Shown here: positions 52,058 to 61,268 of the stretch, in pieces
Layout: every line of letters starts with the position of its first letter
How positions within the stretch are numbered: position 1 is the stretch's first letter
From: Thermohalobaculum sp965263335
GTDB taxonomy: Bacteria; Pseudomonadota; Alphaproteobacteria; Rhodobacterales; Rhodobacteraceae
Assembly (NCBI GenBank): GCA_965263335.1
Contig: CBDHHE010000001.1
Span: 4,154,001 to 4,218,000 of the forward strand
DNA: 64,000 nt
Direction of reading: 5' to 3'
The notes under the pieces: generated by a model
Told to the model about the DNA's origin: nothing
What the model saw: only the letters and a program-made list of their open reading frames with translations
The model's database searches: none
Program-made: the position numbers and the translations under genes

Positions 52058-52249
52058 ATGGAACACATTCAAAAATCGGTTCTGGGAGTCACGGCGAGTG
52101 GGCCGCGCGTGACCTTGCGGGCCCTCTGGCTTGCCCTTGCCTTCGTCGGCCTGCCTCTGATCTGTGTCCTCCTGCTGATCGACGTTCTGATCTGGGCGGT
52201 GATCATGCTGATCTGGGACAAATGTTTCGGCTTCTGGTGTTGGTTCTAA
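52058..52249 (+). CDS. Small hypothetical membrane protein
   Basis: 63 residues from ATG 52058, with a hydrophobic core (LWLALAFVGLPLICVLLLIDV) and an aromatic, cysteine-containing end (DKCFGFWCWF). The stop overlaps the stop of the convergent VOC gene by four bases. No ribosome-binding site is strong. Could be a genuine single-span protein. Confidence 0.5.
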   Translation: MEHIQKSVLGVTASGPRVTLRALWLALAFVGLPLICVLLLIDVLIWAVIMLIWDKCFGFWCWF

Positions 52250-52638
52250 GCTGACGCATCTTCCAGGGACTCTCCGAAGATCAGGAGAAAACTGTCCCAG
52301 GAGACGTGGAATTCGCGCATGCCGTAGGGCTGCTCGAACGGGGCGCGCACACGCTCGGACGGATGGCCGGCAAGCTTGTCGCGGCACTCCTCCCAGAGAG
52401 CGTCCACTCCCTTGACCCAGATGTAGGCCGAGCACTGGCGCGCCTCGTCGTCGAGGTCCGCATGCGGCGGTGCTGTGACCAGCATGAGCCCGGCCTCGCC
52501 ACGTGCCAACAACGCCCAGTCGAAGCTGTCCGAGTGGTTGCGGAGCTCGAATCCGAAGGTCTCCTGAAACCACGCGCTGGCACGCCTCACCTCTCTGACC
52601 GGAACGATCGGGGCAATTCCCTCAAGGACTGGCGTCAT
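52246..52638 (-). CDS. VOC-family (glyoxalase/bleomycin resistance-like) protein
   Basis: 130 residues from ATG 52638 (ATG 52656 also possible). One VOC module: IAPIVPVREVRRASAWFQETFGF and the terminal EFHVSWDSFLLIFGE. Metal ligands are not all obvious, so activity is uncertain. It lies directly downstream of thrS on the same strand. Confidence 0.85.
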   Translation of the reverse strand: MTPVLEGIAPIVPVREVRRASAWFQETFGFELRNHSDSFDWALLARGEAGLMLVTAPPHADLDDEARQCSAYIWVKGVDALWEECRDKLAGHPSERVRAPFEQPYGMREFHVSWDSFLLIFGESLEDASA

Positions 52639-52652
52639 CGTCTCCCCCTCAC

Positions 52653-54605
52653 TCAACCCTGCAGGTCTGGCGGCAATGCCTCCCGGGCGAGCGACACAAC
52701 GGCCTCATCGAGCGACGCCACCGACTGGCCCTTTGTGCCGAGACGGCGGATCGAGACCGTTCGATCTTCGACCTCTTGACGTCCGAGCGCCAGAATCACC
52801 GGCACGTGGGCGTTCGAATGCTCTCGGACCTTGTAGTTGATCTTCTCGTTCCGGGTGTCGGTCACCACGCGCAACCCTGCGGCGGTGAGCTTGTCGGCCA
52901 CCTCCGTGGCATAGTCATCGGCATCTGAGACGATGGTGGCGATCACCGCCTGTTGTGGCGCCAGCCACAGCGGGAAGCGCCCGGCATAGTTCTCGATCAG
53001 GATGCCGATAAACCGCTCGAACGAGCCGAGAATCGCGCGATGCATCATCACCGGCCGCTTCTTGTCGCCTTCCGGTGTGACGTACTCCGCATCCAGCCGT
53101 TCCGGCAGCACGAAATCCGCCTGAAAGGTTCCGCATTGCCATTGCCGCCCGATGGCGTCGGTGAGTTTAAAGTCCAGCTTCGGCCCATAGAAGGCGCCTT
53201 CGCCAGGGTCGATTTCGAACTCGTTGGTCACCTTGCGCACCGCGGCCTCCAAAGCGGCCTCGGCCTTGTCCCAGACTTCATCCGAACCCGCACGCACTTC
53301 CGGGCGGGTCGAAAGTTTCATGTCGAACCCGTCAAACCCAGTGTCGCGATAGATCGAACTGAGCAGATCGATGAACTGCGCGCATTCGTCCTCGATCTGC
53401 TCTTCGGTGCAGAAGATGTGAGCGTCGTCCTGGGTGAACCCGCGCACCCGCATCAGGCCGTGCATGGAACCCGACGACTCATAGCGGTGGCACGAGCCGA
53501 ACTCGGCCATCCGAAGCGGCAGGTCGCGATACGACTTGAGGCCCTGGTTGAACACCTGGACATGGCACGGGCAGTTCATGGGCTTGAGCGCATTCACGCG
53601 TTTCTCGTTTGCATGCTCCTCGTCGATCTCGGTGATGAACATGTTCTCGCGATACTTGTCCCAGTGGCCGCTCGCTTCCCAGAGTTTCCTGTCGACGACC
53701 TGCGGGGTCCGGATCTCCTTGTAGCCGGCGGCGGTGAGGCGGCGGCGCATGTAGTCCTCGAGCGCGCGATAGATTGACCAGCCATTCGGATGCCAGAAGA
53801 CCATACCCGGCGCTTCATCTTGGATGTGGAAAAGCTCCATCTCCTTGCCGATCCGGCGATGATCGCGCTTGGCGGCTTCCTCCAGCATATGCAGGTGTGC
53901 CTTGAGGTCGTCCTTGTTGCGGAACGCGACCCCGTAGATGCGCTGGAGCATCTTGTTGCGGCTGTCACCACGCCAGTATGCGCCGGCAACGCGCATCAGT
54001 TTGAAGGCGTCTGCGGGAACCTGGCCTGTATGCTGAAGATGCGGACCACGGCAGAGATCCTGCCAGTGGCCATGCCAGTACATGCGGATCGGCTCTCCCT
54101 CGGGAATCGCCTCGACCAGCTCGACCTTGTAGGGCTCGGCGTTGTCGCGGTAGTGCCGGATGGCGTCTGCGCGGTCCCACACCTCGGTGCGCACCGCGTC
54201 GCGCTTTGCAATGATCTCGCGCATCTTCTTCTCGATCGCGGCGAAGTCCTCCTCCGAAAAGGGGACGTCTCGGTCGAAGTCGTAGTACCAGCCGTCGTCG
54301 ATCACTGGCCCGATGGTGACCTTGGTGTCCGGCCAGATCTCCTGCACCGCGCGGGCCATGATGTGTGCACAGTCATGCCGGATCAGCTCGAGCGCTTCAC
54401 GATCCTTCGAGGTCACGATCGCAAGCGCACTGTCTGACGCCAGCGGTTCCGAGAGATCTGCGAGGCGCCCGTCGATACGGCACGCCAGAGCCGATTTAGC
54501 GAGCGACTTAGAGATGTCCTCCGCCACCTCTGCGCCCGTCGTGCCGGTCGCGAACTCGCGTACGGCGCCGTCGGGGAGGGTGATCTTGATCTGCGGATCG
54601 GACAT
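52653..54605 (-). CDS. thrS: Threonyl-tRNA synthetase
   Basis: 650 residues from ATG 54605. TGS domain (about 1-62), the editing/SAD region with HDCAHIMARAVQEIWP, catalytic core with MNCPCHVQVF (zinc Cys) and CHRYESSGSMHGLMRVRGFTQDDAHIFC, and the C-terminal anticodon domain. Complete and of normal length. Confidence 0.97.
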   Translation of the reverse strand: MSDPQIKITLPDGAVREFATGTTGAEVAEDISKSLAKSALACRIDGRLADLSEPLASDSALAIVTSKDREALELIRHDCAHIMARAVQEIWPDTKVTIGPVIDDGWYYDFDRDVPFSEEDFAAIEKKMREIIAKRDAVRTEVWDRADAIRHYRDNAEPYKVELVEAIPEGEPIRMYWHGHWQDLCRGPHLQHTGQVPADAFKLMRVAGAYWRGDSRNKMLQRIYGVAFRNKDDLKAHLHMLEEAAKRDHRRIGKEMELFHIQDEAPGMVFWHPNGWSIYRALEDYMRRRLTAAGYKEIRTPQVVDRKLWEASGHWDKYRENMFITEIDEEHANEKRVNALKPMNCPCHVQVFNQGLKSYRDLPLRMAEFGSCHRYESSGSMHGLMRVRGFTQDDAHIFCTEEQIEDECAQFIDLLSSIYRDTGFDGFDMKLSTRPEVRAGSDEVWDKAEAALEAAVRKVTNEFEIDPGEGAFYGPKLDFKLTDAIGRQWQCGTFQADFVLPERLDAEYVTPEGDKKRPVMMHRAILGSFERFIGILIENYAGRFPLWLAPQQAVIATIVSDADDYATEVADKLTAAGLRVVTDTRNEKINYKVREHSNAHVPVILALGRQEVEDRTVSIRRLGTKGQSVASLDEAVVSLAREALPPDLQG

Positions 54606-54813
54606 CTTGTGCCTCGTCTGAGGGGTTGATTTTGCGCGCGCACAATCCCGGTGCAGGGGTGCCAAGTCAAGCGCGCGTCGTGGGTCTCAGACGGTCATCG
54701 GCACAGCTGGGAGCTTGCACGGCTTTTGCTGCCACAAGCCAACCCTTGCCCCCGAGCACAATAGCTGCACCCAGCCTGGTCTCTGCGCTCAAGCCGGTCA
54801 CCCGGATGGCCGG

Positions 54814-55629
54814 TCAGGCGCCCCGTTGCATCCGGCGACGAATTTCATGGAACGGGCGCTCAAGCTCCGAGGCCAAGAAGGGTGCTGCGGCGCGTGGGTC
54901 GAACTCGACTGCATGGCCAAGCGCGAAGCGGCGCCAAATATAGCGATCGAGCCGTGTTCGTTTCTCAAGCAATGCCGCGTCTTGCTCACTCAGGCTGGCC
55001 GCGGTGAGTTGTGTCCAGCCGGTGCGGTCCTGCCATGACTCCGACGTGTTGACGCGTGCTGAGGTCTTCGGCACGCCAATCCTCCCGGACACCTCGGCGA
55101 TCAATCGGTCAGCGGTCGAGATGTCGCCGACGAGGGCGAAGCCGCCAAGCGCCGCCTCGATCAGTGCGATCTTCGTTGCAGTGGAGAGCATGGCCATTCG
55201 AGGCCAGGGCAACTCGAACCAGCGTTCCAACAGGAAGTGCGCAACAGGATCGGGCGGCATCGCGCGGACATGCCGGCTGAACGGGTAGGGCGCCAGACCC
55301 CGGCTGACATAGCGCATCATGCGATAATTGTACCATGACAGCATGAGCTCGGCCGGATCGCGCAAGAGGATCGAGTGCCACGTCTCGCGACCGGGAAACA
55401 GGCTCGCCACCGAGCGACCGATGTAGTGGCCGGAGATGACCATGATCTCGTCTGACTTCCCCGGGAGCCGATCGTCATACTTGCGCCCGAGCAGTTCAAG
55501 AGGCACCCGGCGCGTGCGTTTGGGAGGTGACCAGAACCCGGCTTCAGGCAGATGGTGGGCGAAGTGAGCTTCTGCCGTGCTGCCGGCGCATTTCGGCACG
55601 TGCAGGAGAATGTGAAGCGGCTCAGACAT
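54814..55629 (-). CDS. Sulfotransferase-family protein
   Basis: 271 residues from ATG 55629. N-terminal PAPS loop HVPKCAGST (about 9-17) and a later RDPAELMLSWYNYR, the 3'-phosphate binding segment of sulfotransferases. The acceptor is unknown. Follows a glycosyltransferase gene on the same strand; both may decorate an extracellular glycan. Confidence 0.85.
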   Translation of the reverse strand: MSEPLHILLHVPKCAGSTAEAHFAHHLPEAGFWSPPKRTRRVPLELLGRKYDDRLPGKSDEIMVISGHYIGRSVASLFPGRETWHSILLRDPAELMLSWYNYRMMRYVSRGLAPYPFSRHVRAMPPDPVAHFLLERWFELPWPRMAMLSTATKIALIEAALGGFALVGDISTADRLIAEVSGRIGVPKTSARVNTSESWQDRTGWTQLTAASLSEQDAALLEKRTRLDRYIWRRFALGHAVEFDPRAAAPFLASELERPFHEIRRRMQRGA

Positions 55630-55639
55630 CCGAAGGCAC

Positions 55640-56881
55640 TCAGATCAGTTCGCGGAAAGTCCGCCCGGCAACACTTTCATAGACCTCGATGGTCGCCCGC
55701 TGCATGGCTTCCACGGTGAACCTGGCGTGAACACGGGACCGACCGGCCAAACCAATGTGCAGCCGTTCGGATGGATCTAGATTGAGCGCCCGATCGAGGA
55801 TGGCCGCGAGCGCGTCGGCATCGCCCGGTGGATAGAGCCAACCGCCCTCACCATGGACGACCGTCTCGCGCGCCCCGCCGTGATCGGTGGCGATGATCGG
55901 GCGGTTCATCGCCTGCGCCTCGACGGCGACCCGTCCGAAGGCTTCGGGTTTGATCGATGCGGAAACGACCACTGCGGCAAGCTTCAAGGCAGCGGCCATG
56001 TCGGAGCAGGGACCGGCGAGGCGCACGCAATCGGCGGTGTCGCTTGCCTCGATCCGCTTCTGGAGCACGTCCGCGAAGCCGCCATGGCCCTCTCCCACCA
56101 GAAGCACAAGAAAGTCGGGCCCTCGTTGGGCTTTCAGGCGTGCGGCGGCTTCGATCAGGCTTTCTCCGCCCTTCCACCGCGTCAGGCGGCCGGGAAGCAT
56201 CACCACCGGCCGATTGTCCTCGATCAGCCCCCAGTCTTCCATCAGCTTGATCGTGCGGGCATGTCCGACTGCGTCATCCGAGAAGACGGAAACATCAGCA
56301 CCTCTCGGGATCACCACAATCCGCTCGGGCGGCACTCTGTGTTGGGCCAGGATCAGCTCGCGAATGTACTCGGAGATGGCAATCACCGGATGTCCACGCA
56401 CCATCACCGAATTGTAGAGCCGCTTGAGCGGAAATGTCTCGGTGTAGGCCCCGTGATACGTCGTCACGAACGGGACACCGGTCGATTTTGCCGCCCAGTA
56501 GGCGCTCCATGCAGGTGCACGTGAGCGCGCATGGATCACGCCGATGTCCTGCTCGCGCACCATCTTGGCGATCAGGCGGGCATTCTGCCACAGCGTGATG
56601 GGGTTCTTGGCATCCGCATTCATCAGCGCAAGCTCGCCACCCGCGCGCACCACGCGATGTTCGAGCCGCCCGCCCGCCGTGATCACAATCGCCCGCCCGC
56701 CCATGTGTGTGATCGCATCGACGATTTCGATCGTGCCCTGCTCCACGCCCCCCATGTCGAGGCGCGGTACAAGTTGTGCCACAGTTAATGGCAACCGGTG
56801 CTTGCTGGGCGCGTCAGACAGGTTATGATCATGCTCCACCGTTTCCACGGAGGGCACGGGCGTTGAGGATGGCGCTGACAT
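55640..56881 (-). CDS. Glycosyltransferase family 4
   Basis: 413 residues from ATG 56881, ten bases before the sulfotransferase gene downstream. GT-B fold: PRLDMGGVEQGTIEI in the N domain, VIPRGADVSVFSDD, LPGRLTRWKGGESLIEA and EAFGRVAVEAQAMNRPII with the E-x7-E nucleotide-sugar signature. An ATG at 56923 is an alternative start. Sugar donor and acceptor unknown. Confidence 0.92.
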   Translation of the reverse strand: MSAPSSTPVPSVETVEHDHNLSDAPSKHRLPLTVAQLVPRLDMGGVEQGTIEIVDAITHMGGRAIVITAGGRLEHRVVRAGGELALMNADAKNPITLWQNARLIAKMVREQDIGVIHARSRAPAWSAYWAAKSTGVPFVTTYHGAYTETFPLKRLYNSVMVRGHPVIAISEYIRELILAQHRVPPERIVVIPRGADVSVFSDDAVGHARTIKLMEDWGLIEDNRPVVMLPGRLTRWKGGESLIEAAARLKAQRGPDFLVLLVGEGHGGFADVLQKRIEASDTADCVRLAGPCSDMAAALKLAAVVVSASIKPEAFGRVAVEAQAMNRPIIATDHGGARETVVHGEGGWLYPPGDADALAAILDRALNLDPSERLHIGLAGRSRVHARFTVEAMQRATIEVYESVAGRTFRELI

Positions 56882-57653
56882 GAACGAGCCGGATTTCCTC
56901 GAACTCTCCCAAGACCGGATCATCGCATATCATAGAACGCGAGCGGAAGGCGATGGCGCAAACCTCCCGGGAATCACATTTTTTGGAGGTTTTCGGTCGG
57001 ACATGACCGGCACGAAGGCGATCTTTCTCGAAGAATGGGCGCAGGCGCGTGGCCGAGCGTTCCTGCGCTTCGACTATCGCGGGCACGGCCAGTCTTCGGG
57101 TGACTTCCTGTCCGGTTGCATTGGTGACTGGGCCGACGACGCCATCGAGGCGGTCTCCCGGTTGACCACAGGGCCGCAAATCATCGTGGGTTCTTCGATG
57201 GGCGGATGGATCGGGTTGTTGCTGGCGAAGCGACTTCCTGAGCGTCTGGCGGGATTCATCGGGATCGCAGCCGCTCCGGATTTCACGGAAGACTCGATGT
57301 GGGCACGCTTCTCCGAGGAGCAGAGGCGCACCTTGATGGAGCTGGGCGAGGTTGCCCTGCCGTCCGAGTACTCCGACGAACCCTACATCATCACCCGCCG
57401 CCTGATCGAGGATGGCCGCAACCGTCTGGTCCTGCGGACGCCGCTGGAGCTTTCGGCGCCGGTCAGGCTCCTGCAGGGCACGGCAGATGCGGATGTGGAT
57501 GTCTCGGTCGCGCTCAGGTTGCTGGCTCACATAGACGCGGATGATGCGCGCCTGACCCTCGTCAAGGATGCAGATCACCGCTTCTCCGGCCCGGATGAGC
57601 TGCGTCTGATCGGCAAGACCCTCCATGGGATAACCCGCAGCGGACAGAGCTGA
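56880..57653 (+). CDS. Alpha/beta hydrolase
   Basis: 257 residues from ATG 56880, which shares CATG with the likely start of the divergent glycosyltransferase gene. Hydrolase fold with HG-like FFGGFRSD, LRFDYRGHGQSSG, nucleophile elbow GSSMGGW (Ser at about 102) and an acid/His near DADHRFSG. Resembles the YqiA/ABHD10 type. Substrate unknown. Confidence 0.92.
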   Translation: MNEPDFLELSQDRIIAYHRTRAEGDGANLPGITFFGGFRSDMTGTKAIFLEEWAQARGRAFLRFDYRGHGQSSGDFLSGCIGDWADDAIEAVSRLTTGPQIIVGSSMGGWIGLLLAKRLPERLAGFIGIAAAPDFTEDSMWARFSEEQRRTLMELGEVALPSEYSDEPYIITRRLIEDGRNRLVLRTPLELSAPVRLLQGTADADVDVSVALRLLAHIDADDARLTLVKDADHRFSGPDELRLIGKTLHGITRSGQS

Positions 57654-57762
57654 GTGGCACCGTTCGCAGGCTGCTGAATTTGATCCCGATCAAAGAAAAT
57701 CGCGCGCTTCCCGGCAAGATGACAGGCACATTCGAATTCGCCTGCCACAAGGAGGTGCGCTG

Positions 57763-58176
57763 TTGGAACTTGCGAGCGATGAAAAGGCCCTGATCCGAGA
57801 AAGCTACGCCAAGCTGGTGCCCGTCTCGTCGGAAACATCAGGGATTTTCTATGACAACCTGTTCTCAGTGAACCCCGATCTGAGAAGCCTGTTCCGGGAG
57901 GATCTCCAGGAACAGGGTATGAAGTTCATGTCGACGATCGGTGTTCTGGTCGGCCTCCTCGACAAACCAGCCATATTGCACGAGCGGGTGAGACTGCTGG
58001 GAGAAGGTCACACCGCATTTGGTCTGACGGAAGAGGACTACCAGAACATGGAGGAGGCCTTGCTGCTGACGCTCTCGCAGGCACTGCGCCAGGAGTTCTC
58101 CGTCGAGGCACAAAGTGCGTGGCGCTCAGCGTTCCAGGCGATCAGTGCGCGCATGATCCGTTCAGGGTCGGCATAG
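57763..58176 (+). CDS. Globin-family heme protein
   Basis: 137 residues from TTG 57763, which follows GGAGGT at good spacing. The fold is globin-like; the proximal His is in LLGEGHTAFGLTEEDYQ (about residue 85), and distal-site residues near LFREDLQEQGMKFM fit the single-domain flavohemoglobin-type globins. May bind O2 or NO. Length is complete. Confidence 0.85.
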   Translation: MELASDEKALIRESYAKLVPVSSETSGIFYDNLFSVNPDLRSLFREDLQEQGMKFMSTIGVLVGLLDKPAILHERVRLLGEGHTAFGLTEEDYQNMEEALLLTLSQALRQEFSVEAQSAWRSAFQAISARMIRSGSA

Positions 58177-58265
58177 GCGCCCAGCGTCGAGCGTGATCAA
58201 GCGGTTCTGCCACTGTCATTAGACGTCACGCATTTTTTGTGCAAACTCACGACACGTTGCTGTCG

Positions 58266-59570
58266 ATGAGTGCCCCGATGACCGACATCGCCACCCGCGT
58301 CCACGATCACACCTGGAAGATCGATCCGATCGTCCGGTCGGTGATCGATACGGACTTCTACAAGCTTCTGATGGCGCAGAGCATCCTGCGCCACAATCCC
58401 GAGACACGGGTGACGTTCAGTCTGATCAACCGATCCGACAGCGTTCCGCTCGCACGGTTGATCGATGAGGCCGCACTCCGCGAGCAGCTCGATCATATCC
58501 GTACTTTGCGTCTGAGCCGGGGCGAGTCCACCTGGCTCCGGGGCAACACCTTCTACGGGCGGCGCTGGATGTTCTCGCCCGAGTTTGTCCAGTGGCTCGA
58601 AGAGTTCCGCTTTCCCGAGTACCATCTCGAGCGCAAAGGCGACCAGTACGAACTCACCTTCGAGGGCCGCTGGATCGAAACCATGATGTGGGAAGTGCCG
58701 GCGCTGGCGGTGCTCATGGAGCTGCGCTCGCGTGCGGTTCTGAAGAACATGGGAAAGTTCGAGCTGCAGGTGCTCTATGCCCGGGCCATGACGAAGGTCT
58801 GGGAGAAGATTGAACGGCTGCGGGACCTCGACGACTTGAAGATCGCCGATTTCGGTACGCGGCGCCGGCACGGCTTTCTCTGGCAGGACTGGTGTGTGCA
58901 GGCGATGATCGAGGGGCTCCAGCATCGCTTCACGGGGACCTCCAACTGTCTGATCGCCATGCGCCGCGAGGTCGAGGCCGTCGGAACCAACGCCCACGAA
59001 CTGCCCATGGTCTATGCGGCGCTGGCCGATGGCGATCAGGCTCTGGCCGAGGCTCCATACCGTGTTCTCGCCGACTGGCAGCGCGACTATGCGGGCAATC
59101 TGCTGATCATCCTTCCCGACACGTTCGGAACCGAGGGCTTCCTGGACCGAGCGCCCGAGTGGCTCGCCAATTGGACCGGCGTGCGCATCGACTCGGGTGA
59201 TCCCGCTACGGGAGGCGAGACCGTTATCGACTGGTGGACGCGCATCGGCGAGGACCCCACCGATAAGACCATGATTTTCTCGGATGGCCTGGATGTCGAC
59301 AACATCCAGATGCTTCACGAGCGGTTTGCCGGGCGTGTGCAACTCCGGTTTGGCTGGGGCACATTGCTCACGAACGATTTCCGAGGCCTCGTTCCGGAGC
59401 GGGGTCTCGATCCGTTCTCGCTTGTGTGCAAGGTCATTTCGGCCAATGGAAGACCGACTGTGAAGCTCTCGGACAACCCCCGCAAAGCCATGGGGCCAAA
59501 TGCCGAGATCGATCGCTACAAGCGCGTGTTCGGCGTGGCCGAGCAAGAAGCACAGGCGCTGGTGGTCTGA
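58266..59570 (+). CDS. pncB: Nicotinate phosphoribosyltransferase
   Basis: 434 residues from ATG 58266 (ATG 58278 also possible). Motifs DTDFYKLLMAQSI, IADFGTRRRHGFLWQDW and IFSDGLDVDNIQMLHERFAGRV match PncB. Converts nicotinate to nicotinate mononucleotide in the NAD salvage pathway. An 849-codon open frame on the opposite strand crosses it and is a shadow. Confidence 0.96.
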   Translation: MSAPMTDIATRVHDHTWKIDPIVRSVIDTDFYKLLMAQSILRHNPETRVTFSLINRSDSVPLARLIDEAALREQLDHIRTLRLSRGESTWLRGNTFYGRRWMFSPEFVQWLEEFRFPEYHLERKGDQYELTFEGRWIETMMWEVPALAVLMELRSRAVLKNMGKFELQVLYARAMTKVWEKIERLRDLDDLKIADFGTRRRHGFLWQDWCVQAMIEGLQHRFTGTSNCLIAMRREVEAVGTNAHELPMVYAALADGDQALAEAPYRVLADWQRDYAGNLLIILPDTFGTEGFLDRAPEWLANWTGVRIDSGDPATGGETVIDWWTRIGEDPTDKTMIFSDGLDVDNIQMLHERFAGRVQLRFGWGTLLTNDFRGLVPERGLDPFSLVCKVISANGRPTVKLSDNPRKAMGPNAEIDRYKRVFGVAEQEAQALVV

Positions 59571-59678
59571 AACCTTTCCGGCGCAAGCCCGTGCTGTGCG
59601 TGAGGCTTCGCGCTGTGGCGCTGGTGCGCTGGAGCGGATTGTACGGGGTGGGTCTCCACCCCCAGAGGGAGGAACAGG

Positions 59679-60881
59679 ATGGCCGAGGCTTATCTCTGCG
59701 AAGGCATGCGCACACCCATAGGGCGCTATGGGGGGGCACTGTCGTCCGTCCGTCCCGACGATCTCTTGGCACATGCGATCAAGGCGACGATGGCGGCCGC
59801 ACCAGGTCTGGAGGGCGGGGCCGTCGAGGATGTGCTTGTCGGTTGCGCCAACCAGGCAGGAGAGGACAACCGGAACGTGGGTCGCATGGCCGTGCTGCTT
59901 GCGGGGCTCCCCGACACCGTGCCGGCAGCCACAATCAATAGGTTGTGCGGTTCGGGTCTTGATGCCATCGGGACGGCTGCACGCGCGATCAGGGCAGGCG
60001 AGGCAGACGTCGTGCTCGCTGGTGGTGTCGAGAGCATGAGTCGTGCGCCGATGGTCATGCCGAAGGCAGATGCCGCTTTCTCGCGGCGCGCGGAGATATA
60101 CGACACGACGATCGGCTGGCGCTTTGTCAACCCGGTGCTGAAGTCCCAGTACGGGATCGATTCGATGCCCGAGACCGCGGAGAACGTCGCCGAGGACTTC
60201 CAGGTCAGCCGGGATGATCAGGATGCATTTGCATATCGCAGCCAGGCCCGTGCCGCGGCCGCTCAGGACAGTGGCAGGCTTGCACGCGAGATTGCTCCGA
60301 TCTCCATTCCCCAGAGAAAGGGTGACCCGATCATTGTCGAGCGCGATGAGCATCCGCGCCAGACCACTCTCGAGAAGCTGGCGGCGTTGAAGGCACCCTT
60401 CAGGGACGGTGGCAGCGTGACTGCTGGCAATGCGAGTGGCGTGAACGACGGCGCGGCCTGCGTGATCATCGCGTCCGAGGCGGCGGTCGAGCGTTATGGG
60501 CTGGCACCCCGCGCACGCGTTTCGGGCATGGCGACAGCAGGCGTTGCCCCGCGCGTGATGGGGATTGGCCCCGCCCCGGCCTCTGAGAAGCTCATGGAGC
60601 GGATGGGTGTGAGGATCGGAGAGATCGATCTGATAGAGCTCAATGAGGCGTTTGCGGCGCAGGGTCTCGCGGTTACCCGTCAACTCGGGCTGCCTGACGA
60701 TGCCGATCACGTGAACGCGAACGGTGGCGCGATCGCCCTGGGTCATCCGCTGGGGATGTCTGGCACCCGCCTCGCCCTGACCGCCGCACAGGAGCTCACC
60801 GAACGTGGCGCAAAGAGAGCGCTCTGCACCATGTGCATCGGTGTCGGACAGGGCATCGCGCTAATGCTGGAAGCCGTCTAG
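59679..60881 (+). CDS. 3-oxoadipyl-CoA type thiolase (PcaF/PaaJ-like)
   Basis: 400 residues from ATG 59679 behind GGAGGAAC. Catalytic Cys90 (NRLCGSG), His356 (LGHPLGMSG) and Cys386 (CIGVGQG), the thiolase triad. Sequence is closest to beta-ketoadipyl-CoA thiolases; the paaK gene downstream favours a role in phenylacetate catabolism, but aromatic-acid ring cleavage is equally possible. Confidence 0.93.
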   Translation: MAEAYLCEGMRTPIGRYGGALSSVRPDDLLAHAIKATMAAAPGLEGGAVEDVLVGCANQAGEDNRNVGRMAVLLAGLPDTVPAATINRLCGSGLDAIGTAARAIRAGEADVVLAGGVESMSRAPMVMPKADAAFSRRAEIYDTTIGWRFVNPVLKSQYGIDSMPETAENVAEDFQVSRDDQDAFAYRSQARAAAAQDSGRLAREIAPISIPQRKGDPIIVERDEHPRQTTLEKLAALKAPFRDGGSVTAGNASGVNDGAACVIIASEAAVERYGLAPRARVSGMATAGVAPRVMGIGPAPASEKLMERMGVRIGEIDLIELNEAFAAQGLAVTRQLGLPDDADHVNANGGAIALGHPLGMSGTRLALTAAQELTERGAKRALCTMCIGVGQGIALMLEAV

Positions 60882-61268
60882 CGACGGCCAACCCTGATCG
60901 ATTGCCCACCGGGATGTTCCCGAAAGGCACCCACGTGCGGCGGGCGGCGAAGCTTCGTCCGGCAGTTCAGGCATCCGGCCGAGCCAGCTTGTCAGGCGCA
61001 GGGCTTTGATGCGGCGAACGAGCAGCACTCTGTTTGCACCGCTCAAGCGACGAAACCGTCGTGCCCGAAAGCCGACGTCAGCACTGCACGCAGTGGACGC
61101 GAGATCCGGCGATGGTGCCCAGGATCATGCGCCGATCAGGAAGTCGAAGCACAGCGAGAAAAGGGGAACTCCCGCCCGGGGTCACAAAACGAGGCGTATT
61201 GCTGAGTGCGAGCTCGAGGCGCTAGGCTGCGTCAGTCTGCGGATGCCGGGCAAAGGGGGGGCGAGACT
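60882..61268. other. Intergenic stretch without a recognised gene
   Basis: 387 bases between the thiolase and paaK. Two short frames occur on both strands with no ribosome-binding site or family match. Probably contains the paaK promoter. No repeat or RNA recognised. Confidence 0.45.

Noticed and set aside
58197..60746. 849-codon open frame on the minus strand
   Set aside because: It lies antisense to pncB and the thiolase, whose catalytic motifs are intact; high-GC third positions generate long shadow frames.
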